Shown in pieces: positions 6,933 through 15,007 of a stretch of DNA of 18,987 nucleotides. Under the pieces are notes generated by a model. The model saw nothing but the letters and a program-made list of their open reading frames with translations. It did not search any database and was not told the origin of the DNA. The translations under genes were made by a program, and so were the position numbers. Origin of the DNA: an uncultured Christensenella sp. (lineage in GTDB: Bacteria > Bacillota > Clostridia > Christensenellales > UBA1242); assembly GCA_910584815.1 (NCBI GenBank), contig CAJUBT010000026.1, positions 1 through 18,987 of the forward strand, given 5' to 3'. Within the stretch, counting starts at the first letter, position 1, and every line of letters begins with the position of its first letter.

Positions 6933-7928
6933 TTGAATTTATTAGCATTTTTAATAACTTTTACTGTTTCTATTATAATTGCCCCTTTTTTAATTAAATT
7001 TGCAAAAAAATTAAAATTTGGGCAGAATATTTTAAACTATGTTGCAGAACACGCTTCAAAGCAGGGAACTCCAACTATGGGTGGAATTATATTTATTATT
7101 CCAACCATAATTGTAAGCCTATTCTTTTTTAAATCTAATCTTACTATTCCAATTTTAACACTTGTTATTTTTTTAGGTTATGGGGTTATTGGCTTTTTAG
7201 ATGATTTTATAAAAATTAAATTTAAACGAAATTTAGGATTGTTGCCATATCAAAAAATAATATTTCAAGTTGTGCTTGCTGTTATAGTTGCTGTTTTTAT
7301 TTATAAAAATAATTTACTAGGTTCAGAAATTTATTTGCCATTTACTCCTAACAAAATTAATTTAGGTGTGTTTATAATTCCTTTTGTAGTATTTGTTATT
7401 CTTGCCACAACAAATAGCGTAAATTTAACCGATGGGTTAGATGGACTAGCTGGTGGCGTAAGTTTAGTATTTTTTGTTGCAATTGCAATAATAAGTCAAT
7501 TTTTACTTTCGTTTTATTCTCCAAGTCTTCAAGGAGAATACATAACTCAAATGCAAAATTTAAACATTATTTTGTGGAGTTTATCAGGGGCATTGCTTGC
7601 ATTTTTAGTGTTTAATTTCTACCCTGCAAAAATATTTATGGGTGATACAGGCTCTCTTGCACTTGGTGGGGTGGCAAGCGTAATTTGTTGTCTTAACGGT
7701 ACAAGCCTATACATAGTTATAATAGGGTTTATGTTTGTTTTAAGCGCAGTATCAGTTATTCTTCAAGTGCTATATTATAAACGCACAAAAAAACGCATTT
7801 TCTTAATGGCTCCTTTTCATCACCACCTTCAACATAAGGGTATGTATGAAACTAAAATTGTTTTCATATATATAGTAATAACCTTGTTATTATTCATAAC
7901 AAGTTACCTATTGTTGAGGGGATTATGA
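6933..7928 (+). CDS. mraY: Phospho-MurNAc-pentapeptide transferase MraY
   Basis: A 331-residue polytopic membrane enzyme that moves phospho-MurNAc-pentapeptide from UDP to undecaprenyl phosphate, forming lipid I. Conserved motifs include GTPTMGG at 45-51, the Asp pair DD (90-91) in GFLDDFIKI, NSVNLTDGLDGLAGG (161-175), FMGDTGSLALGG with D238, and MAPFHHHLQ with three His at 296-298. About ten hydrophobic helices are visible and there is no signal peptide. It starts at TTG with AAGGGGG upstream and ends in TGA overlapping the murD ATG by 4 bp (ATGA). That TGA stop shows that TGA is not read as tryptophan here. Confidence 0.97.
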   Translation: MNLLAFLITFTVSIIIAPFLIKFAKKLKFGQNILNYVAEHASKQGTPTMGGIIFIIPTIIVSLFFFKSNLTIPILTLVIFLGYGVIGFLDDFIKIKFKRNLGLLPYQKIIFQVVLAVIVAVFIYKNNLLGSEIYLPFTPNKINLGVFIIPFVVFVILATTNSVNLTDGLDGLAGGVSLVFFVAIAIISQFLLSFYSPSLQGEYITQMQNLNIILWSLSGALLAFLVFNFYPAKIFMGDTGSLALGGVASVICCLNGTSLYIVIIGFMFVLSAVSVILQVLYYKRTKKRIFLMAPFHHHLQHKGMYETKIVFIYIVITLLLFITSYLLLRGL

Positions 7929-9280
7929 AGCAAAAAAATATTTTAATTTTAGGTCTAGCAAAAAGTGGGACAGCAAGTTTTAACTTGCTTTATAACAAAA
8001 AGGATAAATTTTATTTGTATGATGAAAGTGAAGCAAAACGCAACGAAACAGAAAATTTAACAGAACAAAAACTTAATGTTTTTATTCTAAAGGAACTAGA
8101 TGTTTCAATTTTAGAGTTTATAAATTTAATAGTAATAAGTCCATCCATTTCTATTTTTGACCCATTTATTGTTAAAGCAAAACGAAAAAACATTAAGGTT
8201 ATAAGCGAACTTGAACTTGGTTTTCAAAACACAAAAAATGATATTATTGCTATTACAGGAACTAATGGAAAAACCACTACTGTAAGCCTTGTAAATGCTA
8301 TGTTTTGTGAAGCAAAACTTCCTTGTAAATTGGTTGGTAACATAGGCACGCCTTTATGCAGTGTTGTTAAAAATACGCCTCGTAGGACAACCTATATTTG
8401 TGAGGTAAGCAGTTTTCAATTAGAAGCAATTAGCAAATTTGCCCCAAAAGAATGCGGAATTTTGAATATTACAAGCGACCATATTAGCAGACACGGTAGT
8501 TTTAACGAATATAAACGCACAAAATTTAAACTTTTTTCTAACTTAAAAAAGGGTGCGAAAATTGTTGTTAATAGTTCAATTATTAACCAAAATTACAGCG
8601 TTTTTAAAACATTAAAAAACTTATATCAGGTTTATGAATTTGGCTTTAAAAAAGTAGAAAAAGGTTGCTATATAGAAGAGGATAATATTTATTTTTCCGA
8701 TGGTAAATTATTAGAATTTGTTTGTAAAATTAGCGACACAAACTTAATAGGTTCGCATAATTTAGAAAATATTATGGCAAGTATATGCTTTGCAAAATTT
8801 CATAAAATTAGTAATAAAAACATAACTAATGCTTTAACAAAATTTGTTCCAGCTCCGCATCGAATTCAAAATGTTTATCAACATAGCGGCAGCACTTTCT
8901 ATGATGATAGTAAGGCAACAAATATAGATGCTTGCTTAAAAGCTGTTAATTCGTTTGCTTCTCCAATTGTGTTAATTCTTGGTGGCAGTGATAAGGGGTA
9001 CGATTTTGATGAAATTTTTGAAAAGTTGCCAAACAATGTTATAAGTGTTTTAGCAACTGGGCAAGTGGCAAATAAAATAAGTTTATCTGCTAACAAGTTT
9101 TCTAAACAAGTAAACACTTTTGAAACTTTAAAACAAGCAACCGAATATGCTTGTCAAAATTTGCAAATAGGTCAAGATGTTCTTTTATCTCCAGCCTGTG
9201 CAAGTTTTGATGAGTTTACAGATTATAAAGATAGAGGCGAAAAATTTTTAAGTTATATTAAAGGGTATTATGAAAAATAA
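7925..9280 (+). CDS. murD: UDP-MurNAc-L-alanine--D-glutamate ligase MurD
   Basis: A 451-residue cytoplasmic ligase that adds D-glutamate to UDP-MurNAc-L-Ala. It has an N-terminal Rossmann-like UDP-binding domain (ILILGLAKSGTA), the ATP loop TGTNGKTTT from about 111, KLVGNIG, EVSSFQLE at 150-157, TSDH at 183-186, a probable carbamylated Lys at 200, the PHRIQ and YDDSKATN blocks, and LLSPACASFDEF near the C-terminus. The length fits the family. The ATG overlaps the mraY stop by 4 bp, and its own end overlaps ftsW by 11 bp, so mraY-murD-ftsW look translationally coupled. Confidence 0.97.
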   Translation: MKQKNILILGLAKSGTASFNLLYNKKDKFYLYDESEAKRNETENLTEQKLNVFILKELDVSILEFINLIVISPSISIFDPFIVKAKRKNIKVISELELGFQNTKNDIIAITGTNGKTTTVSLVNAMFCEAKLPCKLVGNIGTPLCSVVKNTPRRTTYICEVSSFQLEAISKFAPKECGILNITSDHISRHGSFNEYKRTKFKLFSNLKKGAKIVVNSSIINQNYSVFKTLKNLYQVYEFGFKKVEKGCYIEEDNIYFSDGKLLEFVCKISDTNLIGSHNLENIMASICFAKFHKISNKNITNALTKFVPAPHRIQNVYQHSGSTFYDDSKATNIDACLKAVNSFASPIVLILGGSDKGYDFDEIFEKLPNNVISVLATGQVANKISLSANKFSKQVNTFETLKQATEYACQNLQIGQDVLLSPACASFDEFTDYKDRGEKFLSYIKGYYEK

Positions 9281-10481
9281 ACTTTTAAAGTTAAAACCCA
9301 AAACTAATATGGTTGCCGTAGTTTTAACCTTTGTTATAGTATTTTTGGTTTGCTTTGGTGCCTTAATGGTTTATAGTGCAAGTTGTTATTCCGCAAAAAA
9401 AACTTATAATAATCAATACTTTTTTTTGTTTAAACAATTAATAGGCATAGTAATAGGTTTATTTGCAATGTTTTTGTTAAGCAAAGTTAACTATAATAAA
9501 TTGAGTAAATTTGTTCCTGTTGCGCTAATTATAAGTTTTGTGTTACTTGTGCTAGTTTTTATAACTGGAATAGGGGTAGAAAATTATGGCGCAAAGCGAT
9601 GGATTAATTTAGGTTTTTTTACCATTCAACCTAGCGAAATTGCAAAATTTTCTTTGGTGCTATTTTCTGCACATTATTTATCAAAAAACAATAATAAAGT
9701 AAAAACTTTTAAAGGCATAATTCCAGTTTTATTAATTGGTGGTTTAATGTGCCTGCTAATTATTTTAGAACCTAATATGTCCATAACAATGTGTGTTGGC
9801 TTAGTTATGGTTTTAATGCTTGTTATTGGTGGTATGTCAGCAAAACATTTCTTTATTCTTCTTGTACCTGCTTTATTGCTTGTTCCAATTTTAATAATAA
9901 TTGAACCTTATCGCTTTAACAGGTTGCTTGCCTTTATTAATCCTTGGGCATCACCAAAAGGCGAAGGTTATCAGTTAGTTCAATCTTTTTTCTCTATAGG
10001 TGCAGGTGGAATATTTGGAGTAGGACTATTTAATTCAAGGCAAAAATTTTTATTTTTACCTTTTGCTGAAAGTGATTTTATTTTTTCTGTAATTGCAGAG
10101 GAACTTGGCTTAATAGGTGCAACTTTTGTTTTAATTCTTTATTTTGTAGTAATTGCTTGTGGCATTAAAATTGCAATATCAAGTAAAAACAGGTTTGGGT
10201 GTTACCTTGCCAGTGGAATAACTCTTGTTATTGCAATACAAACAATGCTTAATATTTCTGTTGTAACTGGGTTAATTCCACCAACGGGTTTGCCACTGCC
10301 ATTTATAAGTTCTGGTAGCACATCTATAGTAGTTTTTATGTCTGCCATTGGGGTACTTTTAAACATAAACAAGCAAAATATGTCAAGTTCTTTGCAACCA
10401 TTAGTTGCAGCAAGTAACAAAAGATTTTTACATAACTTTAATTTTAAAAGAAAACAGACTCAAAAAATAACTCAAAAATAA
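9270..10481 (+). CDS. ftsW: Septal peptidoglycan glycosyltransferase FtsW
   Basis: A 403-residue SEDS-family membrane protein with about ten hydrophobic helices. SEDS signatures present are VYSASCYSA, YGAKRWINLG, QPSEIAKF, the loop NPWASPKGEGYQ with SFFSIGAGG, FLPFAESDFIFSVIAEE and GLPLPFISSG near 345-355. FtsW polymerises lipid II into glycan together with its cognate class B PBP, here encoded upstream. SEDS paralogues RodA and SpoVE are similar; placement beside murD in a dcw cluster favours FtsW or SpoVE over RodA. The basic tail after about 375 is cytoplasmic. ATG 9270 has AAAGGG just ahead and overlaps murD. murG, the usual next gene, is absent, and a terminator follows. Confidence 0.94.
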   Translation: MKNKLLKLKPKTNMVAVVLTFVIVFLVCFGALMVYSASCYSAKKTYNNQYFFLFKQLIGIVIGLFAMFLLSKVNYNKLSKFVPVALIISFVLLVLVFITGIGVENYGAKRWINLGFFTIQPSEIAKFSLVLFSAHYLSKNNNKVKTFKGIIPVLLIGGLMCLLIILEPNMSITMCVGLVMVLMLVIGGMSAKHFFILLVPALLLVPILIIIEPYRFNRLLAFINPWASPKGEGYQLVQSFFSIGAGGIFGVGLFNSRQKFLFLPFAESDFIFSVIAEELGLIGATFVLILYFVVIACGIKIAISSKNRFGCYLASGITLVIAIQTMLNISVVTGLIPPTGLPLPFISSGSTSIVVFMSAIGVLLNINKQNMSSSLQPLVAASNKRFLHNFNFKRKQTQKITQK

Positions 10482-10524
10482 TTGTGAATTCTTTTTAACA
10501 TTTTTATTTAATTAATTCATATAT

Positions 10525-10564
10525 AAAAAGTCTAAGATACTTTTAATTTTCTTAGGCTTTTTTT
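10525..10564 (+). terminator. Rho-independent terminator after ftsW
   Basis: AAAAAGTCTAAGA (10525-10537) pairs with TCTTAGGCTTTTT (10550-10562) with one G-U pair and a 12-nt loop, continuing into T to 10564. It ends the mraZ-ftsW unit or attenuates read-through into murA. Confidence 0.85.
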
Positions 10565-10611
10565 AACATATATTTGCAGTTTCCCATAAAATGATATATC
10601 AGGGAGAAACT

Positions 10612-11871
10612 ATGGATAAATTTATAATTAACGGTGGCAACACCCTAAATGGCGTAATAGATGTTCCAAGTGCTAAAAATTCCTATCTTGCCATATTAGC
10701 GGGTTGCGTTTTAAGTAGTGGAGTAGTGTGCTTACATAACTACCCAAAATTTGATGATATTGATAAAATGTTAGATATTCTAACAAGTCTTGGCTGCAAA
10801 ATAGAAAGAAAGGAAGACAGAACTCTTTATATTGATTGCAGAAACATAACAAATTATGTAATTCCGCAAAAACTTGCTAAAAAAATTCGTTCTTCTATTT
10901 TTCTCTTAGGTCCAATGTTAAGCAGATTAAAGAAAGTGTTGGTTACATATCCTGGTGGGTGCGATATAGGTTCCCGCCCTATAGACCTACACCTTAAAGG
11001 CTTAAAAACTTTAAATGCAAAAATTGTGGAACGCTTTGGTTTTATAGAGGCAGATGCCCCTAATTTAATTGGCGAAAATGTGCATTTAGATTACCCAAGT
11101 GTTGGAGCTACTGAAAACATTATGATGGCAGGAGTGCTTGCAAAAGGCACAACAAAAATTTTTAATTCAGCAAAAGAACCAGAAATAGTAGACCTACAAA
11201 ACTTTATAAATGCAATGGGCGGAAAAATTAGCGGGGCAGGCACCGACACAATTACCATTCAAGGCGTGGAAAAATTAGGTTCTGTTGAATATACTCCAAT
11301 AACCGATAGAATAATTGCAGGTACATATTTATTAGCAGGTGCTGGTTGTGGTGGCGATATAACCATAAAAAATGTCGATTATGAGCATATTTATTCATTA
11401 ATCACAAAACTTAAAAATTCTGGTTGCAAAATAGACATAAAAGGTGATACGATAAGGCAAGTTTCAAATGGAAAGTTAAAAACATTTTCAAGCATAGAAA
11501 CTTTACCATACCCAGGCTTCCCAACAGACTTGCAACCACAAGCCTTAGTTTTGCAAACCATAAGTGAAGGCACTTGCATTATTACAGAAAATTTATTTGA
11601 AACTCGCTTTAAACATACACCTGAACTTATTAAGATGGGGGCTAATATCGTTACAAGGGATAGAATGGCAATTGTAACAGGCGTAAACAAATTATACGGG
11701 GCAGATGTAACTTGTTACGACTTGCGTGCTGGTTCTGCTTTAACCATTGCTGGTATGCTTGCAGAAGGTACAACAACTTTAAATGATGTTAAAAATATAG
11801 ATAGAGGCTATGAAAAATTAGAAGAAGCTTTCAATAAATTAGGCGCTAACATAAAACGCGTAACTCGATAA
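10612..11871 (+). CDS. murA: UDP-N-acetylglucosamine 1-carboxyvinyltransferase MurA
   Basis: A 419-residue cytoplasmic enzyme that transfers enolpyruvyl from PEP to UDP-GlcNAc, the first committed step of peptidoglycan synthesis. K22 and N23 (SAKNSYLAILAG) match the conserved substrate-binding pair. C117 in the loop PGGCDIGSRPIDLHL is the catalytic cysteine targeted by fosfomycin, so the enzyme should be fosfomycin-sensitive. Other family blocks are ADAPNL, DRIIAGTYLLA, PGFPTDLQPQ and DLRAGSAL. The start is ATG 10612, with AGGGAG 5 nt ahead; an ATG at 10591 lacks a binding site. Firmicutes often have two MurA paralogues, and I cannot tell which this is. It follows a terminator, so it may have its own unlocated promoter or depend on read-through. 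Confidence 0.96.
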   Translation: MDKFIINGGNTLNGVIDVPSAKNSYLAILAGCVLSSGVVCLHNYPKFDDIDKMLDILTSLGCKIERKEDRTLYIDCRNITNYVIPQKLAKKIRSSIFLLGPMLSRLKKVLVTYPGGCDIGSRPIDLHLKGLKTLNAKIVERFGFIEADAPNLIGENVHLDYPSVGATENIMMAGVLAKGTTKIFNSAKEPEIVDLQNFINAMGGKISGAGTDTITIQGVEKLGSVEYTPITDRIIAGTYLLAGAGCGGDITIKNVDYEHIYSLITKLKNSGCKIDIKGDTIRQVSNGKLKTFSSIETLPYPGFPTDLQPQALVLQTISEGTCIITENLFETRFKHTPELIKMGANIVTRDRMAIVTGVNKLYGADVTCYDLRAGSALTIAGMLAEGTTTLNDVKNIDRGYEKLEEAFNKLGANIKRVTR

Positions 11872-12007
11872 AAACTCTTTTTCAATAAATACATATAAAA
11901 AATAAAAAAACTAAACACAGCTAAAAAAGTTTACAACACTAAAGAATTTTTTGAAATTTGTTTTGAAACTTAATTTAAATAAATTTTTTGTGGGAGTAAA
12001 CAGAATA

Positions 12008-12877
12008 ATGAAAACAAAAAGCAAACGCTTAATTATTATTTTTAGTGTAATATGTGTTTTAGTTTTTTTTAGTTTGTTTTCTTCTCAAATTTTTAAGCTT
12101 AAGGTTGTAGAAGTTTCTTTTTTCGATGATAATAACAAACAAATAAATAACCTTCAAAGTAATTTGTTTTTTAACACTAAGGAAAAGGTTAACAAAATAA
12201 TTTCCTCAACAAAATTCGATTATGGTAATTTAGTTTTTTTAATTAATAAATCATCATATAAATTGTCACTAGAACGCAATAATCCTTATTTAAAATTAAA
12301 AAATATAGAAATTAAGTTTCCGAACAAGCTTGTTGTAAACGCTTCAGAACGAAAACCAGAGTTTTATATCTTAAGTTATCAAGATGCCTATTTATTGGAT
12401 GCCGATTTTAAACTTTTAGAAATAGTTAAAAGTAATAATGAAAATTTAAAAAACTTAACAGAAATTGCAATTCTCTCAACACAAGGCGAAAAAATAAATT
12501 TTTTTAATTTCTTTGATGTGCTTCCAAGTGTTTATGAAGCTGGACAAAACTTGGCAGAGAACAACAGGGTATTACAAAGCATTTTAAATTTGCCGCTTAT
12601 GTTAAACAACTATACTTATCAAAATTATCTTTCAATGCAAAAGTTTTGTAGTCAAATTAACTTTGTTGAAAATTTAAACACTATAAATTTAAATTTAACA
12701 ACTCTTGCTCCTAATGGTGTGAATTTGGTGATAGAAGATATTTTTAAAAATTTTTCTCAAAAATTTAATAAAGTATTAAATGCTTTATCAACTTTAAAAG
12801 TAAGGGAACCAATAAAATGTACCTACGGAACACTTAAAATAGATGCCTCTGGTAATTGTTATTGGAATAATTTGTAA
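12008..12877 (+). CDS. ftsQ: Cell division protein FtsQ/DivIB
   Basis: A 289-residue bitopic membrane protein: a basic cytoplasmic tail (MKTKSKR), one membrane helix at about 7-26, then a POTRA-like domain at about 31-116 that ends in the family pattern FPNKLVVNASERKPEFYI, followed by a beta-rich domain. In the divisome FtsQ/DivIB binds FtsL and FtsB/DivIC outside the membrane and helps control FtsW-FtsI. Sequence outside the POTRA/ERKP region is poorly conserved, as usual for the family. I chose ATG 12008 with GGGAG upstream; an in-frame TTG at 11951 has no binding site and would add 19 residues. It lies 136 bp after murA, and no clear terminator follows apart from a weak hairpin (TAGCAA 12922-12927 with TTGCTA 12941-12946). 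Confidence 0.88.
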   Translation: MKTKSKRLIIIFSVICVLVFFSLFSSQIFKLKVVEVSFFDDNNKQINNLQSNLFFNTKEKVNKIISSTKFDYGNLVFLINKSSYKLSLERNNPYLKLKNIEIKFPNKLVVNASERKPEFYILSYQDAYLLDADFKLLEIVKSNNENLKNLTEIAILSTQGEKINFFNFFDVLPSVYEAGQNLAENNRVLQSILNLPLMLNNYTYQNYLSMQKFCSQINFVENLNTINLNLTTLAPNGVNLVIEDIFKNFSQKFNKVLNALSTLKVREPIKCTYGTLKIDASGNCYWNNL

Positions 12878-13261
12878 ACGCAAATTCTGCATTAAATACA
12901 AAAAAATGTTAAAACTATTTATAGCAATTAACTTTTGTTTTTGCTAAAAAATTTCTTTTATTTGTGCTTTATTTAATTTTATTGTTTGCTCACTTGTTAA
13001 ATTTATTTTAAACACATAATATGTTTGTTGGCAAATAGTCTTTAAAATTATTTTTTATAAATGAAGGTAAGAATTATTTTGTTATTAAAAACTATTTATG
13101 TTTTATTCAAAATTTAAAACAAGGTTAAACAATTTATTTAATTTAAATAAGGTTATAAATAAATTATTTTGTTAGGTGTAATTTATTTATTGTTAAAAGA
13201 AAGTTTAATTATGCAAAATTAAAAAATAATTGCTAAAAAACAAAGGAGGTGTTTTTAAATT
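12878..13261. other. Intergenic, AT-rich, no recognisable gene
   Basis: Very low GC. It contains a weak hairpin at 12922-12946 and two copies of the 13-mer AATTATTTTGTTA (13072 and 13162); a third lies at 13432. No convincing ORF or structured RNA is visible before the Shine-Dalgarno site at 13242-13251. Confidence 0.7.
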
Positions 13262-13336
13262 ATGAAAAAAGCATCAAAAAACAATTCAAGCAAAAAGCGT
13301 TGTAACGCCAGTAACAACTCTGAATGTGGTAGATAA
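13262..13336 (+). CDS. Small ORF, 24 residues, Lys/Ser/Asn-rich with two Cys
   Basis: AAAGGAGGTG (13242-13251) is the strongest Shine-Dalgarno sequence in the window and precedes an ATG at 13262. The 24-codon frame starts MKKASKK, is rich in Lys, Ser and Asn, has Cys at 14 and 22, and ends in CGR before TAA. Its net charge is strongly positive. There is no hydrophobic segment, so it is not a typical small membrane toxin or a signal peptide. The SD-to-ATG distance is about 12 nt. I do not recognise a family. It sits alone in an otherwise gene-free 1.3-kb region; a strong terminator lies 284 bp downstream. It could be a small protein, a leader peptide, or part of a regulatory RNA. Confidence 0.5.
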   Translation: MKKASKNNSSKKRCNASNNSECGR

Positions 13337-14119
13337 TTACGCCCTTTTAGATTTGTAGTAGCTTGAAAAAATCCTTTTAAAAGGTTGTTTATTTTGGTTT
13401 TTCTTATTAGTGAATTATAGTTTATGGTCTTAATTATTTTGTTATTACACCCATAATAATTTTTTAATTATTATTAAACAAAATTTTAGTTTTGTTGTAA
13501 ATTTTAAAAATTAGTTTTTAGTTTAAAATTTAAATTTTTAAAATTAGAAATATTAAGATATAAATTTCACATTTTAAAATAAAAAGGAATCTAAAATATT
13601 TAACCTTTTACAAAAAGTGGGGGAGAGAAGTTTTCTCGCCCCTTCTTTTTTATAAAAAAATAAAATATCAAATCAAAAAATTTTAGAATATTGTAAAAAC
13701 AAAATAAAATAATTCAACAATTATCATTTTTCTAAACTAAAAGAATTTTATATAACCAGTATATTTATAAATTAAAATCCAAATTTATATTATTAATTAA
13801 AGTTCATTAGCACATAAATGAAAAGAAAATGAAAATAGAAAAATTTAAGTTTTTTATAAAGCTATTGTTGGTTAAGTATTAAAATAATAAAAATTGTTTT
13901 AAAGTTTTAAAAAAGTTTTTAAAATTTTTAACATTTTTTTAAAAATAATAATATAACTTAATAGGTAATAATTTTGAAGTTGGCACAAAATTAATACATA
14001 ATTTAGTTTAAAATAGGGTTTAATTGTTGTTTTAAGCAAAAATAAAACTTAAAAGAAAACTAGAGAAACTTAGGTTTATAAAAAAATTAAAAATAATTTA
14101 AAAAATTTTAAAAAAATTG
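13337..14119. other. Non-coding stretch with an orphan terminator
   Basis: No protein gene is visible. It holds a perfect 12-bp palindrome CCTTTTAAAAGG (13373-13384), a third copy of AATTATTTTGTTA (13432-13444) and the strong terminator at 13620-13651. From 13652 to 14119 I see only AT-rich sequence. I saw no signature of tmRNA, RNase P RNA, SRP RNA or 6S RNA. Confidence 0.65.
13620..13651 (+). terminator. Strong Rho-independent terminator with no ordinary gene upstream
   Basis: GGGG and GAGAA (13620-13629) pair with TTCTC and CCCC (13633-13642), with one A-G mismatch and a 3-nt GTT loop. The T-rich tail TTCTTTTTT runs to 13651. It is one of the most GC-rich hairpins in the window. The only candidate transcript ending here is one from the 24-codon ORF region. 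Confidence 0.85.
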
Positions 14120-14148
14120 TTGACTATTCTCTCAGTGTTTGGTATATT
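14120..14148 (+). promoter_or_regulatory. Strong promoter of the tRNA cluster
   Basis: TTGACT (14120-14125) and TATATT (14143-14148) are 17 bp apart, with TGG just before the -10 (extended element). The start would be near 14155, about 23 nt ahead of tRNA-Gly. Confidence 0.8.
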
Positions 14149-14177
14149 AAATAAGCATTAATATAGTGCGTATTTAT

Positions 14178-14252
14178 GCGGGGGTGGCTCAGTGGTAGAG
14201 CGTTGCCTTGCCAAGGCAAATGTCGCGGGTCCGAATCCCGTCCTCCGCTCCA
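14178..14252 (+). tRNA. tRNA-Gly (anticodon GCC)
   Basis: A complete 75-nt cloverleaf with encoded CCA. The acceptor GCGGGGG pairs with CCTCCGC (one G-U); the anticodon stem TTGCC/GGCAA encloses TTGCCAA with GCC at 14210-14212. The T-loop is TCCGAAT, so position 55 is C instead of the near-universal U. It is the first of four tRNAs in one unit. Confidence 0.97.
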
Positions 14253-14255
14253 AAT

Positions 14256-14332
14256 GGGAGCATAGCTCAGTTGGCTAGAGCACTTGCCTTACAAGCAAGG
14301 TGTCGTAGGTTCGAGTCCTACTGTTCCCACCA
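14256..14332 (+). tRNA. tRNA-Val (anticodon UAC)
   Basis: A complete 77-nt cloverleaf with encoded CCA. The acceptor GGGAGCA pairs with TGTTCCC; the anticodon stem CTTGC/GCAAG encloses CTTACAA with TAC at 14290-14292. The T-loop is the normal TTCGAGT. Confidence 0.97.
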
Positions 14333-14349
14333 AATTTAAAATTAACAAT

Positions 14350-14423
<74 letters not shown>

Positions 14424-14448
14424 AAAACCTACCGAAATTTTTTTATAA

Positions 14449-14535
14449 GCCGAAGTGGTGGAATTGGTAGACACAAGGGACTTAAAATCCCTCGAGGGCA
14501 ACTTCGTGCCGGTTCGAGTCCGGCCTCCGGCACCA
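14449..14535 (+). tRNA. tRNA-Leu (anticodon UAA)
   Basis: An 87-nt class II tRNA with a long variable arm and encoded CCA. The anticodon stem AGGGA/TCCCT encloses CTTAAAA with TAA at 14483-14485. The T-loop is the normal TTCGAGT. The acceptor GCCGAAG faces CTCCGGC, leaving one A-C mismatch at pair 5-68 where a U would pair. Confidence 0.96.
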
Positions 14536-14590
14536 GAATTTAAAAGTTTTGCAACACCTACATAAATAAATTATATAATTATAGTTTATG

Positions 14591-14623
14591 AAAAAAAATG
14601 TAACTTATGTTGCAATTTTTTTT
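14591..14623 (+). terminator. Terminator of the tRNA cluster
   Basis: After an A-run, TGTAAC (14599-14604) pairs with GTTGCA (14609-14614) with one U-G and a TTAT loop; eight T follow (14616-14623). The stem is short but correctly placed 60 nt after tRNA-Leu. Confidence 0.65.
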
Positions 14624-15007
14624 ATTTATATGTAATTTAATTTTTAACTAACCTTGAATAATTCTATTAATTTATTTAAAGCCGAATAATAAATAATTAT
14701 TATTTTTTTAAAAAAATCTAATTAATAATAGGGAAATAGTTTAATAGAACTTTAACATAAGATTGTTCTTAAAGAATGTAAGAATAAAAAATATTGGAGT
14801 ATATTTAAATTTATGTTTTTAAGTTTTGAAAATAATATTTCTTTGTTTCAATAATTATAAAAAGTATTAATGTATCAATTTTATTTGCATTTTAAGTTAT
14901 CTATATAAAAATATTTTAATTATTAATATGATTAGTAAGTTTATGTTAAACGAGTTATAGTATTATAAAACATAAAATTTAATAAAAATAAGGAGCAAAA
15001 ATAACAG
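14624..15007. other. Intergenic between tRNAs and methyltransferase
   Basis: AT-rich and gene-free. AAGGAG at 14990-14995 is the ribosome binding site of the next gene. A TATAGT/TATTATAAA stretch near 14957-14970 could hold a -10 box, but no matching -35 is convincing. Confidence 0.6.

Noticed and set aside
7920..7930. Mollicute-type code (TGA as Trp)
   Set aside because: mraY ends properly at TGA overlapping the murD start and all conserved Trp are TGG.
10574..10600. TTGCAG...TATATC as a murA promoter
   Set aside because: The spacer is 15 bp and the start would fall after the Shine-Dalgarno site.
10591..10611. Earlier ATG for murA adding seven residues
   Set aside because: No Shine-Dalgarno ahead; AGGGAG fits ATG 10612, and residue numbering from there (K22, N23) matches the family.
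11951..12007. TTG start adding 19 residues to ftsQ
   Set aside because: No ribosome binding site; GGGAG serves ATG 12008.
13980..13998. TTGGCAC resembling the -24 element of a sigma-54 promoter
   Set aside because: The -12 element TTGC at the required 5-bp spacing is absent (TAAT instead), and no gene follows.
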